Positions 22,091 through 32,725 of a stretch of DNA of 64,000 nucleotides are shown one piece after another. How positions within the stretch are numbered: the first letter of the stretch is position 1; every line of letters starts with the position of its first letter. The notes beneath the pieces were generated by a model. That model made no database searches and was not told the origin of the DNA. It saw nothing but the letters and a program-made list of their open reading frames with translations. Source of the stretch: Euglena gracilis (taxonomy: Eukaryota; Euglenida; Euglenophyceae; Euglenales); the NCBI GenBank assembly GCA_039621445.1, contig CP154956.1, forward strand, positions 8,493,443 to 8,557,442. The letters are read 5' to 3'. Position numbers and translations under genes: made by a program.

Positions 22091-22517
22091 ATGGAGACAA
22101 AGAAAATAAGAGGGTACAATAACCTTTGGATACATTTGGAAATCAAAAAAGGTGCAATTAAATTGGGGTTCTGTCTGTGTTTGTGTCGGACACGTGCATG
22201 CGTGCGCATGCACGCGCACACACAGAAACTCAAACACACACACGCGCGCGCGCGCGCAGAGACACATACACACAGCAAAAAGCTTGAAGAATTTGATGGA
22301 ATATTCAAGCTCCCCAACAAAACTTCTGTCCTCCCTTCTTCGAACTGTTTTCGGGCTCTTTGTCGATCAGGCAAAAATCAGTTTGCGGGGTCGGGAAAAA
22401 AAGGTCTCCTGACTGTCGTAGGTCTCCTGACTGACCATCCCGTACCACAGAACAAGATATCTTTGTGTCTGGAAAGAGAAGCCAATCCCCCCCCAAGCCA
22501 TCCCCTGTGTGCCGTGG

Positions 22518-22664
22518 CCGGGGAGGAGGACGCGGGTCCCCGGGTCCGACAACAGCCCCGGGCTGAGGCTGCCGTCCGGCGCCCAGGACGAGCCCGGCGA
22601 GCCGAGGTCATCGTCGTCGAGCGCCCACCGCTGCTTCGCCACCCATGGAAGGGGGCTGGGCACG
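22518..22664 (-). CDS. Candidate exon 19 of the split gene: acidic then Gly/Ser-rich
   Basis: High GC3 and reads VAKQRWALDDDDLGSPGSSW, APDGSLSPGLLSDPGTRVLL. GCGAAG (acceptor near 22634) and CGC-GT (donor near 22531) give phase 0 joins to its neighbours. Alternatively, shared CGTGCC (22659-22664 and 26625-26630) marks the upstream junction. Low-complexity acidic and Gly/Ser sequence suggests a disordered C-terminal region. Confidence 0.5.
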
Positions 22665-22706
22665 GGGGCACTGGCCGGCCAGTGCTGTGGGGACCCTTCC
22701 ACACGG

Positions 22707-24216
22707 CGCAAGGCGGTAGACTGGGGGGGGGGTAGTGGGTAGTCGGCCGACTAGTCGGCCGACTACCCAATTGGTCCACCGACTAGGCCTAGTCGGTAGC
22801 TAGTCGGCGAGACAGGGGGGGGGGGTAGTGGGTAGTCGGCCAACTAGTCGGCCGACTACCCACTCTAATGTACTAACGGGTCAAAACCGCCGACTTTTAA
22901 GCCCCCCCCATGAACAAAATCCAAACTAGTCGGTGGCTAGTCGGCGGTCATAAAAATGGTCTGTGGCGGGCCCAAATCACCCGGAAATGGTCCGGATGGG
23001 TCCAAATAAATGTCTTACGCCTAAATAAACACCCCCAAATGGAAATCTTTGGTCAGTGGGGGGTCGGTGGGCCCTAGATGGGGTCCGGAGGGGTAAAAAA
23101 TCAATGATGAAACAGGGATTACATTAAAATCCTTTAGAAATGCAATCTGCAATCTGCATTCTGCATCACGAGAGGCAGAAAACTCCCCCCTCCACCCAAT
23201 CCGAGCCTCAAATAACAAAATCCCTTCTGTGTTGGCAACATACTCGGGGGCTAAGTCGTTTTTGTGGCTCACTTTGGCATAGGCGGGGGGGGGGGCTCCG
23301 CCGCCCCGCACCCCCCCCCCTCAAATAACAAAATCCCTTCTGTGTTGGCAACATACTGGGGGCTAAGTCGTTTTTGTGGCTCACTTTGGCATAGGCGGGG
23401 GGGCTCCGCCCCCCCCGCACCACCCCCCTCAAATAACAAAATCCCTTCTGTGTTGGCAACATACTCGGGGGCTAAATCGTTTTTGTGGCTCACTTTGGCA
23501 TAGGCGGGGGGGGCTCCGCCCCCCCCGCACCCCCCCCTCAAATAACAAAATCCCTTCTTTGTTGGCAACATACTCGGGGGCTAAGTCGTTTTTGTGGCTC
23601 ACTTTGGCATAGGCGGGGGGGGGGGGCTCCGCCCCCCCGCACCCCCCCTCAAATAACAAAATCCCTTCTGTGCTGGCAACATACTCGGGGGCTAAGTCGT
23701 TTTTGTGGCTCACTTTGGCATAGGCGGGGGGGGGGAGGCCCCCTCCGCCCCCCCCCCCCCCCCCCCCGCACCCGCCCCTCAAATAACAAAATCCCTTCTA
23801 TGTTGGCAATAGACTTGGAGGGATAAGACCCTTTTTTTGTGCAAATTTTGACTTATATTGAAAATTCAATGGGGAGAGGTGCACTTTTGTCAAAAGTGGC
23901 CCAAAATGGACATTTTCCCCCAATTTTTTTTGCATATTCACCCCCGATTGGGGGGTTCTGGAGCCATTTGGGTGGGTTTTGACTGGTGTTGAGGTGATTT
24001 AGACAAAATTTTTTTCCCAGGGGGGGGCTTAAAAGTCGGCGGTTTTGACCCGTTAGTACATTAGAGTGGGTAGTCGGCCGACTAGTCGGCCGACTACCCA
24101 ATTGGTCCGCCGACTAGTCGGCCGACCAATTAGTCGGCCGACTACCCAATTGGTCGGCCGACTAGTCGGCCGACTAGTCGGCCGACTACCCACTACCCCC
24201 CCCCCCCCGTCTACCG
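22707..24216. mobile_element. Inverted-repeat element with tagtcggccgac termini and an internal tandem array
   Basis: The left end reads ggtagac-T-G10-tagtgggtagtcggcc, then gactagtcggccgactac; the right end is its inverted copy (gccgactacccacta-C14-gtctacc). The terminal repeats are at least 60 bp and contain nested tagtcggc palindromes that could form strong hairpins. A second left-like block is at 22810-22865. The centre carries the tandem array at 23208-23820. No coding capacity. It lies in the intron between candidate exons 18 and 19. Confidence 0.85.
23208..23820. repeat. Tandem array, six units of about 108-113 bp (last partial)
   Basis: Units start at about 23208, 23321, 23429, 23538, 23649 and 23779, each with tcaaataacaaaatccctt, then ttggcaacatactcgg, gggctaagtcgtttttgtgg and ctcactttggcatagg. 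They are separated by variable G7-G13 / C7-C16 runs around ctccgcc. The A/T-containing part is almost invariant while the runs vary, which indicates recent expansion with slippage at the runs. It is not a CRISPR array: there are no unique spacers. Confidence 0.92.
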
Positions 24217-24339
24217 TTTGGCACTCTTCCACACCTTTTGCCTTGAAGTGGTCCACCTTGTGAGAGTACTGCGTCCGAAGATTGATGGTCGATGATTCCT
24301 AACTTGGGCCAAAATTCGAAATTGACGTGTGCGTGTTGA

Positions 24340-25045
24340 CAGGTGGTGGGACGCTCGCATGTCCCCTTGACCAACGACCACAAATGTTCGTCTCCGACCG
24401 GGGGGGGGGGTGGCAAAAAAAGCCTCACATGCTCACATGCTGTTTCCATTCAGAGGGGGTGGTTGTCAGACGGGGGGGGTGGCAGGCTTCTATAAAAATT
24501 GGCCACAGATGGGGGTGTTTGGCCATTTTTGCTGTATTTTTTTTCTAGACCATATTTTAGCCATAACTTTTGACCAGTTTGGCCATTTTTGGTCAACTTT
24601 AGCAACTTTTGGCCGTTTGTTGCAACCTTGCCTCCTTACCCCCCCTCAACTAAGTTGACAATCTAGACAATCCGAACCGGGGCGTTCATTGGGTATGGGG
24701 GTACGCCTTCTGTGCAGATGAGGTGCATGGTGACAATCTCGGCAGTCCCACCTGTTCATTGGGCATTGGGGAGGTACACCAAGTTCGTCACTTTGGGTAA
24801 TTTGTTACCCATTTTGAGGGGCAATTGGCATTTTTTTTGCACCATTTTTGGTATTTCAGCCATTTTATGGTGGTCATCGCAACAAGTTTCAAAAACAAAG
24901 CATCTCTGAAACATGCAAATGCAAAAAAAAAGAGAAATAGATCACACAAATTGCCGCACGTTTTCTGAACCAACATTGTGTCCAAAAAGATTGCATCTGA
25001 CGGGGGGGGGGGGTCGTTGGACAGGCCCGGTCGTCGGACGAGGGG
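24340..25045. mobile_element. MITE-like element with ccaacgacc ends and AT-rich centre
   Basis: Left side has gaccaacgaccacaaatgtt and cgtctccgaccgg-Gn; right side has gcatctgacgg-Gn-tcgttggacagg. The centre consists of ttttggccattttt-type repeats. The related element at 29188-29736 shares these ends and the central style. A short ttcattgggcat element (24670-24785) is nested in it, with a partner at 30830-31005. Confidence 0.6.
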
Positions 25046-25084
25046 GGCAGTCCCGCCCCCGGGAAGTTCTCAGCTGATAATTCA

Positions 25085-25340
25085 GCCACTGCAGACGGTG
25101 ACACCTTCCAGGGATACCTCACAGCGGGCTTTCCAACCCGGACAAATTGGCTGGTACGGGGTACCTACCCCCCCCCTGAGAAACTGTCACCTGACAGGTT
25201 GGCCGGTACCGGGGACCCTGACAACTTCTTATCATGACAGGTTGGCCGGTACCGGGGACCCTGACAGTTTCCCGGGCGGGACCCTGACAGGTTCTCGGGC
25301 ATGACAGTTTCCCGGGGGGGGTACTCACGCATGGGGAGCT
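25085..25340. repeat. Repeat family with cctgacaggttggccgg units
   Basis: Units such as gaaactgtcacctgacagg, ttggccggtaccggggaccc and tgacagtttcccggg repeat in direct and inverted orientation. The same family is at about 29075-29110, 30140-30210, 33285-33525, 34845-34960 and 39670-39960, so it is widely spread in these introns. Confidence 0.7.
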
Positions 25341-25429
25341 CACCAGGTGACCCGGGCTGGACGGGGGTGAGTGGGAGGTCGACCCCCCCCCCATCCTGGT
25401 GGATGGAGGGTCAACCACCCACCCAATAT

Positions 25430-25910
25430 TTCCGGGGGTTTCGGTAAAAATTCTCCTTCGGCGCCTTTGGCGCCCAAGGAATTTCTCCTCACGTGGTGGT
25501 AACCCCCCCCCCCCCCAAAATAAGACCCCCCCACCCAAAATAAGACCCCCCTGGGCCGAACGAGCAAAAATCCAAAAAATAAGACCCCCCCCCCCCTGAC
25601 GGCGCGAAGCGCCGGAGACGGTGAAATTTTTTTTCTGAAAAATTACCAAAAACTCCGATTTCATACACAAAAATGATGAAATTTCAAAAACTTTCAGATT
25701 TTTGAAGTGCAAAACAAAGGGAAAATGTCAATTTACACCAATTTACACATGGCGCGAAGCGCCGAAGGAAAATTTTTGGTGCTCTTGGGAAAATGGTGTT
25801 TTTTCGGGCCCAGGTCGGTCAAGAAAAAATCCAAAAATAAGACCCCCCCTGCAGGCTTCCAGCAACGGACCCAAAAATAAGACTCGGGTCTTATTTTGGG
25901 GGGGGTTCAC
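25430..25910. repeat. Repeat tract with GC hairpins and ataagacccccc units
   Basis: Contains hairpins ggcgcctttggcgcc (near 25458), cggcgcgaagcgccgg (near 25600) and tggcgcgaagcgccga (near 25750), with repeated aaaataagaccccccc units and a C14 run. It is probably two or more overlapping MITE copies; ends not resolved. Confidence 0.5.
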
Positions 25911-26611
25911 GGTTGGCGGGGGGGTTGACCCCCTACCAGGCCTTCCCCACAGCCCTGGGGGGAACTTCCTGCGGGGGGCTGACACCCCCCTGGAAATGGT
26001 CCCCTGGGGACCCCGATGGTTTGTTTCCTGGGGGGACCTTGGCTGGCTCTCTGGTACGACAGTTTCAGGGGGAGGTTGGCAGGAAATTGAACTGCGCAAC
26101 CTCCCCCCCCTCCAATTGCCGTGTGATGAGTTGGGCAGCACAAAGGGGCAGGGGGGTGACTGCCTGGGGATGCATCGATTTCGGGAAGGGCCCAGGACCC
26201 TCACAAGGGGGTGATATATTGACCCTTGGAAGTGGCGCAGGAGTGGGTATCTCTCCACTCGAAAAGCACCCCAGAATTCATTTAGGGCCCATTTTTTGTG
26301 GAAAAATTTTTACCCGGTGGGGGTGACAAGTTGGGGGACAGAGAGAGGGGGGCGGCAACTTCTGGGGTGACGGGTTCGGCAGCACAAGGGTAGTACCCCT
26401 TGTACCCCTTGTACACGTTGGGGCGGATACTCCAAGTGTGAAGCACTGCAAAAAAGTGGGGCAGAGAATTTCAAAATGGTGTGCGGAATACTCAGCACAG
26501 CACGTGACAAAATTGCAGGCAAAATGGTACTCGCAGAATATATAGAGAAGATATAGAGAAGAAACAGTCCCAATAAGAGGCCGCCCCGTGACCAGAATCA
26601 GCGGGCCCAAC

Positions 26612-26737
26612 CTCCAGCTCGAACGGCACGTCCCAGCCCGCCGCAGCGCCGGGGTCGTCCTCGGAGGCGGCCGGTGCGCTGGGGGAGCCCGCTGGGGAGT
26701 CGGCGGCGGCCGAGGCGGCGGCAGGGCGCGCCGGCTG
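26612..26737 (-). CDS. Candidate exon 18 of the split gene: Ala/Pro/Ser-rich
   Basis: Reads PARPAAASAAADSPAGSPS, then APAASEDDPGAAAGWDVPFE. The acceptor GTGCAG (26735-26737) joins in phase to the donor CTACAG-GT of the upstream exon, and GAG-GT near 26612 is a good donor. Very strong GC3. The sequence further 5' on the minus strand (to about 26790) is open and GC-rich as well. It is a linker-like, disordered segment. Confidence 0.6.
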
Positions 26738-26839
26738 CACGAACGAGGACGTCGGGGGCGCCGGGATGTCGTGGACAGCCCCCAGCGGTGCACGTGTGCA
26801 CGCGGGTGCACTTTCAAAAAAAGGACTGTCACTTTGAGA

Positions 26840-28840
26840 ACCGGTCAGCTTTCAACCCCAGTGGGCGGAGTTGGTCACTGAGGCAAGAATGTGTGCCCAA
26901 CAGAAGCTCGATGCACAGACTTGAAAAATCAACGTTGCCTTCCAGTCCGGAAAAAAATCACAGGACCCAGTCGGTGGGCGGGGGGGGGGGGGAGGTTTGA
27001 GCTCTTCTTTGAGCTCCTTTAGACACATCCAGGGGAGTTATTGAGCTGCAAATTTTTTCATGACGGAGGCTTGGAAGTGTTCAAGAGATTCAACCACGGA
27101 GTCTCGTACAAACACCCAACCCATCCCTCAGGCAGGCGTGCAATTTTATTCACGAGAGAAGGATGTTGTTGTCGTGTGCATGGGCATATATTCCAAGGTT
27201 AAAAACGTCAAGTCCTCGTTCCTCCTGTGATTTTTTTTTGTCAACGATTTCTCAACCCTTTGGGAAACTCAGGAGTTTTTCTACATTGTTGTCCTTCCAA
27301 TTTTCATCATTTCATCGAGAATCAATTTTGAAAAGTTGTGATCATATCATCTGGGGTTCAACCTGTATCTTTTCTGAGATTCCCTAGGACTGGAAGAACA
27401 CATTTAAAGCATCAGGCATTGCTTTTGGCCCCTCCTCCAGAATTAAGAGCCTGGGGTTGAGGCTGGCACGGATCCACTGCCGTGCCATGCTCTCTGGACC
27501 TGGGGGCAAGCAGGCGCCAATATTGCCCCCACAGCCAGCGCTGGCAGCCCAGTCTTGGTTTGCTTCAGGTTTCACCTTGGGAGGTGGAAGTTAGTCTTCA
27601 GTTTTCGACGTCATTTCCATTACTGTCATAGGGAAAAATAACATCCGGAAAAAATAACATCTGGAAAAAATAACATCTGAAGAAATAACATCCAGAGAAG
27701 CTTTGCCAAATGCATAAAGCCAGGTCAAAAAGGCATTTAACAGGTTATCTCAACAATGGTGCTTGTGCAAAGGGCTGGTGAATTTGAGGTCAAACGGTCA
27801 GAAGCTCATCAGCTGCATTTGCAGCTCAAAGGCTTGAAGCATGCGGGACTTGGCTTGTGTCCGCACATCCTCTTGGGCCTGTATGTTTGCAAGAATTGGA
27901 ATCATGCAACCCACATTGGAAAAGGCTGGACTGCAACGGGGAAATTGACTGAACAAGGCGGTTGACAGTGAACTAGCATCCAAACACAAAGAAATAGCAT
28001 CCGGGGTACATTCTTTGCGTCAAAACAGGCAAGGATTGAATGCAAGCTTGATGGGCAGCCTCGCAATTTGGTGATGTTTGCCACGGTCGTTCGTTTTCTT
28101 CATCCCACATCTTATCCATTTTACCCATCCCATCTATTCTCATTCTATTTATGGAGCAAACGAGGAAAAAATAACATCTGATTAAATAACATCTAAAAGG
28201 GGCTTAGATGTTATTTTTTTCCAGATGTTATTTTTTCCTATGACAGTAATCCGAATTTCTTTTTTCCGAAAATCCAGGGTTATTTCCTCTCCGATGATCT
28301 GATTTTTTTCAACACCCAAAATTGTTTTTATTGTTATTATATAGAAGCAACAATTCCCTGAGCTCTGCCAGGTGGCAAGAGCCGCATGGTCTTGAGCTGT
28401 TGCTGCGAACGGAAGCAAGGTGAGTGTATTTCTCAGAGGGGGCAAGGGGGGAGGCAAGGATTATTGACAATTCAAGGGGGCCGACCGCCCCCACCCCCCA
28501 GGCTTCCTGTGCAACCGTGATGCGCAGCGCTGTAAATTTTTACGGAAGTCTTCAAAAAACAACAACTCGTGTTTCAAGAAAGTATTGTTTCAAGTCGTGT
28601 TTCAAGAAAATTTTAAAACTAATGAAAAAAACTTTTCTGGCAAAGCGTCGGGAAGAAAAATTTTTTGGTTCCAGGGGGTCCACGGACCCTCCCTTGGCGT
28701 TTGGAGGGGAGAGGAGGGGGGTTGGTCTGGACAGCCAGTGGGGTCGGACTCCCCCCTCCCACTGTACAAACATAACCAACCTTTTCGGTTCTGCCTGGCC
28801 TCGCTGGGCCGCAAAAAACTTCTGCCCATTCTCTGGAGTG
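26840..28840. other. Intron sequence between candidate exons 17 and 18
   Basis: About 27.0-27.6 kb is plain DNA of average composition in which I see no gene or repeat. The MITE at 27607-28249 lies in the middle. Bases 28540-28620 contain two direct copies of cgtgtttcaagaaa. Confidence 0.5.
27607..28249. mobile_element. MITE with attactgtcatagg termini and iterated taacatctgg subrepeats
   Basis: Left end: attactgtcataggg, then aaaaataacatcc repeated four times (27640-27705). Right end: the inverted copy, gatgttatttttttccag, atgttattttttcc, tatgacagtaat. Two direct taacatct units also lie just inside the right end, making a local palindrome around 28185-28215. The centre (27710-28160) has no open frame with a domain. 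No clear target duplication was found. Confidence 0.85.
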
Positions 28841-28857
28841 GCGGGGGGCTGGGGGAC

Positions 28858-28986
28858 CTGTAGCGTGGTGTTCGGCTCGTTGGGGTGGTACTTCTCCTGG
28901 CGCAGCATGTCGAAGAACTGTGGCTGCTCCGTGTGCAGCCGGTTCAGGAACACGGCCTCCCGGTGCTTTGCGCCCGGGCGCGTCCC
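28858..28986 (-). CDS. Candidate exon 17 of the split gene
   Basis: Reads GAKHREAVFLNRLHTEQPQF, FDMLRQEKYHPNEPNTTLQ. Flanked by a clean acceptor TTCAG (28987-28991) and the donor CTACAG-GTCCC (28857/28858). GC3 is high throughout. Not repetitive, and one of the best-looking protein segments in the window, but I do not recognise the family. Confidence 0.72.
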
Positions 28987-29187
28987 CTGAACCCCACCCG
29001 CCAAACATTATTCCTCCCCCGTTGGGGAGGAAAATCAGTTGAGGAGGCGAGTACTGGGGGGAAGCCCCTCCCCCTGGAAACCTGTCACCTGACAGGTCGG
29101 CAAGTAAACCCCCCCACTTGTTCACCCCCCCCCCCCCGAGGTTTACAAGGTCTGGTGTGGTCAGCTGAAGAGTGGGGGGAGGTTATA

Positions 29188-29736
29188 CCCCCCCCCCTTG
29201 TCCAACGACCACCAATGTTCGTCTGCGACCAGAAAGGGTGGTCGTTGGACAGGGGGGTGAACCCCAGGTCAGCAAAAAAATTGGCCACCGGTGGGGGAAT
29301 GGCAATTTTGGGTGGGGGAATGGCAATGGCCGTTTTGAAACACTTCTGGCATTCTTTTTTTTTTTGGCCACCTGTGGTCATTTTTGGCCATTTTGGGGCA
29401 CTTTCTGCCATTTTTGGCCATCCTGGGCCAATTTTTAGTAACTGTCGGCCACTTGTCGCAACTCCGCACATTTGCATCCATTTTAGTTGTTTTGGGTAGT
29501 TTGCTACCATTTTTTTTTGGAGCTATTGGCCTTTTTTTCACACCATTTTGGGCATTTTCAACCATTTTATGGCAGTCATCCCAAGAAATTACACAGAAAA
29601 AGAAATAAGCAAATGCAAAAAAGCGAAATTGAATCACACAAATTTTTAAACAATTATTGAGCCAACATCATTGACGAAAAGATGACATCTGACCGGGGGG
29701 GGGAGGGGTGGTCGTTGGAAGGGGGGGGGGGCGGGA
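29188..29736. mobile_element. MITE with ttgtccaacgacc / ggtcgttgga termini
   Basis: Left end C9-ttgtccaacgaccaccaatg; right end tgaccgg-Gn-tggtcgttgga-G11. Directly inside each end is a partial second copy in opposite orientation (gtctgcgaccagaaaggg, ggtcgttggacagg). The centre has ttttggccattttt repeats. It lies in the intron between candidate exons 16 and 17. Confidence 0.7.
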
Positions 29737-30356
29737 GGTAAATGGGAGTCAAGAAATTGTTCCTAACTGCCAAAAACGACACCGCCAAAATGTGCATTTT
29801 TTGGTAAAATTTGTCAAAAAAAAGGCATTTTGATGATGGTTGAACACATAAAAAATGCCAAAAATCAGATTTTGGGGGGGTTTTGCGATCAAAAATAACC
29901 GCCCCCAGCGTCTTTCATTTTTTCATCTCTGGTGTAAGTTCAGGTTTGGTTGGTCGGCCCGGGTGGGTTACTGAGGACCCGACCCGACCACCCACCCAAA
30001 ATCCCATCTACACAAAATCGGCTGAAACCCCTTGAATAATTCTTTCTGGCCCAGCCTTCGGCTCGGCTGGACTGAACCATGGCGGACCCCATCCCCAGGA
30101 GAACCCCCCGGGGAGGGGTACGCAGGTGTTCAATAAATCTATGCGGAACCTGACGGTTTCCTGGTGGCACCCTGACAGGTTCTCGGGCATGTCAGTTTCA
30201 GGGGGGAGGTATGATGCAAGGTGGGCGAGTGCAGGCTGACAGACTCAACCAAAGTGAATACGTCGGAGGTGTCTCATGCGTTGTTAGAAAGCCTGTCGTG
30301 GGGGTCTGGAGGTGGGGGGGGGGTTGGTCCCATTCGGCGCCAGGGGCTGGCCCGAC

Positions 30357-30456
30357 CAGCGGGTGGGCGACCAGGGTGGTGTATGCCAGCAGCAATTCCC
30401 CCGTCAGCCACCAGTTCAGCTCCATGTTCTGCTGTGTTGGCAGGGCGGCATCCAGG
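30357..30456 (-). CDS. Candidate exon 16 of the split gene
   Basis: Reads QQNMELNWWLTGELLLAY, TTLVAHPLVGP, with possible continuation APGAEW to 30337. Upstream in frame is DAALPTQ, directly against the end of a CAGGG...element (30453). Acceptor AACACAG near 30432 fits the phase of the previous exon. Hydrophobic and Trp-rich, unlike the coiled-coil exons before it. Confidence 0.6.
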
Positions 30457-30829
30457 GAATTTTTTTAAAGACCCCCCGCCCCCCCGGGTGGGGGATCCAG
30501 CCCGCCGGCTGGAAAAGGTCCTGGACGAAAAAAAGGTGCTTGCTGGACCCCCACCCCAGGGGACCCGTACCCTTAAGACAGGTAAAAAGGCCCAAATCCA
30601 GCTGGGTTGGGCTTTTTTCAGCCAGAACTTTGAAGTGAAAGCCAAAAACCCAAAAACACTCAAAGGCCTTTGCTTGGCCATTTTGGCCAGCACATCAAAA
30701 CTTTCCTGATACCTCCTCTTTTCAACAAACATAACCACCTTTTCGAAGGTCATCTTTCCGGAAAACACTGTCAAGAAAATGCTTTCCCCCTTCATTTTCA
30801 TTCTCAGTGTATTAATTAAATAACACATA

Positions 30830-31010
30830 TTAAGTACCCCCCAAGCCCAATGAACACTAAGGTGACAATCTAGAAGGTCCGAATGGGGGGTGTTCATTGG
30901 GCTTGGTGTATGGTTTCTGTCTGTCTGTGTAGATAAGGCATTTGGTGACCATCTAGACGGTCCGAACACCCCCTGTTCATTGGGCAAGGGTGTTCATTAG
31001 GCATGGGGGG
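30830..31010. mobile_element. Short inverted-repeat element with cccaatgaac / gttcattggg ends
   Basis: Carries agcccaatgaacac, ggtgacaatctagaaggtcc, gttcattgggcttgg, a near repeat of these, and ends gttcattaggcatg-Gn. A related, diverged copy is at about 24670-24785. It directly abuts the MITE starting at 31028. Confidence 0.65.
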
Positions 31011-31027
31011 GGAATATTTTTACCCTC

Positions 31028-31446
31028 CCCCCCCCCTATGTCCAATGACCGGTAACCTCTGTCCTCTGACCGGGGGGGGGGTGGTGGTCGTTGGACATAG
31101 GGTAGTGACCAAAAAGGTGTCCTCTGACCAGGGGGGTGGTCGTTGGACATAGGGTCAAAAGAAAGTTGGTGGGTACCCGGGTCCCTACCCACCCAAAAAT
31201 GCCCAAATTTTCCCTTCCGGCGCTTTGCGCCGAAAATTTTGGGCAATTTTGACGAATTTTTGTCCAAAAGTGTCAAAAATGGCATTTTGGCCAAATTTTT
31301 GGCCAAATTTTGGGCAAAATTTTTCGCCCCAGCGCTTCACGCTGGGACCAAAAATTTGGTCAAACCTCCAAAAAGGTGTCCTCTGACCGGGGGGGGGGGG
31401 GTGGTCATTGGACATAGGGGGGTCGTTGGACATAGGGGGGGGGTAA
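31028..31446. mobile_element. MITE with C/G-run termini, copy 2 of a pair
   Basis: Flanked by TA (tatttttaccct on the left, G10-taacc on the right). The ends C11-tatgtccaatgacc and catag-G10 and the whole body match 20158-20577, differing mainly at homopolymer lengths and single bases; for example the hairpin loop is ggcgctttgcgcc against ggcgcttcgcgcc. Such closeness implies recent movement. Confidence 0.88.
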
Positions 31447-31895
31447 CCAATCAGAAAGAAAATCTGGTATTTTGCAGAAAAGGAACTTCCTTTGATTAGA
31501 TGCCTGAAATTCGTTTGAAGGCAACAGAAAAGCATAATATATCTCCAGATCTTTGAGAAATGAAAAAATCGTGCTTGTGCACAAATTCCTGAAACAAAAT
31601 GTTTAAAGCACATGTACTTTCATCAGAATGGCAAACAGACAAGGACAAATCATATGTATTTCCTTTCCAAGTGATTTCGCCAGGGCATTTCTTCAGCCGG
31701 ACCCCACCCTACCCCAGGGAGGGTTCTAGCCAGCAAGCACCTTCTCTCCAGCCAGCAACTCCCAGCCGGGCTGCGGACCCCTCCTCCCCCGGGGTCGAGT
31801 GGTGATAAAGTTTCCGCGGCCTGGCGATGACGGGCTGGGCTGAAGAATTCTCGGCGCAAAGCGCTGAAAACGTTTCAAAAAAGGCGGCCCCTGGG

Positions 31896-32018
31896 CATGG
31901 CGCTCTCGGCGCCGCGCCGCATGGCGAGGACCTCGTCCAGGATGGCCTGGTAGCGGTGGGCGTTGGGGTCGTACGTGTCCACCGCGAACTCCAGGAGGGC
32001 GTTGGCCGCAGGGCCCTC
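31896..32018 (-). CDS. Candidate exon 15 of the split gene
   Basis: Reads GPAANALLEFAVDTYDPNAH, RYQAILDE, then VLAMRRGAESAMP up to the element end. A good donor GACGAG-GTCC lies at 31932/31931; alternatively the exon runs to about 31896. The 5' side has acceptor ACAGAG (32016) and shares GAGGGCC (32012-32018) in phase with 34079-34085. High GC3. Family not recognised. Confidence 0.68.
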
Positions 32019-32299
32019 TGTGGTGTGGTTGTAGAATGTGGCTGGGGTGTGGGGTGTTGGCACCGGCGGAGGGATGAAGGGCAGGCGGTGTGCCGAGGCT
32101 GCGCAACCATGAAAGCAGCTCGCAGGCAGCCGGTTTGAGTCCAGAAAAACGTGAGGCAGCCGACAAAACATCCAGAAAAAGAAATGATCTGATTTGGCCT
32201 TTTGCCAAAAGAGCCGAGAAACAATATTTGTGAATTCTCCCCCAAGATGCACTGCAGGAGCCACTAGGCATTCATTTAATGTGGTTTGCAAAAAAAAAT

Positions 32300-32725
32300 G
32301 CGAATAACCCCCCCCCCCAATATAAAGCTCCCCCCCGGCTTTATATTTGGACGGGATTTCAAGACCCTGAGGTGGGCTTTACATTTGGGGGGGGGGCTTT
32401 ATATTTGGGGGGGAAATCAAACTGTTTCGGGCGGCCTCTATGACCTTCGGCGGCCTTCAATTGTGGACAAATTCCAATTTGCTGAATTTTCATTGTGTAC
32501 CTCCTATTATTCGCAGAAATGTGCAATCCTCATCCAAAATGGAGCATTTCTGGTGAAAAAATGTTGTATTCACCCAAAAAGTTTCTACTTTTTAGTGAAT
32601 GACACCAGCGTCTGGCTCCACGGCGGGGGGGGGGGGGGGCTTTATATGGGCGGCAAACCAAACCCCCCAGGGACTTTATATTTGGGGGCGGCCTTATATT
32701 TGGGGGGGTTTACAATTAATTGTTT
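32300..32725. mobile_element. Repeat element with tttatatttgggggg ends, copy 1
   Basis: Contains C9-aatataaagc, tatatttggacgggatttc, aagaccctgag, several gctttatatttgg-Gn units, caccagcgtctggctccacg, then gctttatatttgg-G6. The same order recurs at about 55300-55700, with the same inner segment (gtgtacctcctatt ... gcataaatgtgcaat). A short version is at 58017-58075. Confidence 0.75.

Larger units (their letters stand above)
30453..31893. mobile_element. hAT-like terminal repeats bounding the intron between exons 15 and 16
   Basis: The left end is CAGGG-aatttttttaaagacc (30453 on); the right end, inverted, is CAGGGG-ccgccttttttgaaac (ending at 31893). These match the CAGGN-T7-12-aagac termini of the elements at 37496, 37967 and 45883. 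Flanking 8-mers are not identical (gcggcatc and ggcatggc; a common GGCAT), so the target duplication is imperfect. The interior contains the MITE at 31028-31446 and other repeats, so it is composite. Confidence 0.5.

Noticed and set aside
23208-23820. Possible CRISPR array
   Set aside because: Units are about 110 bp, tandem, without unique spacers, in a eukaryotic context and inside a transposable element.
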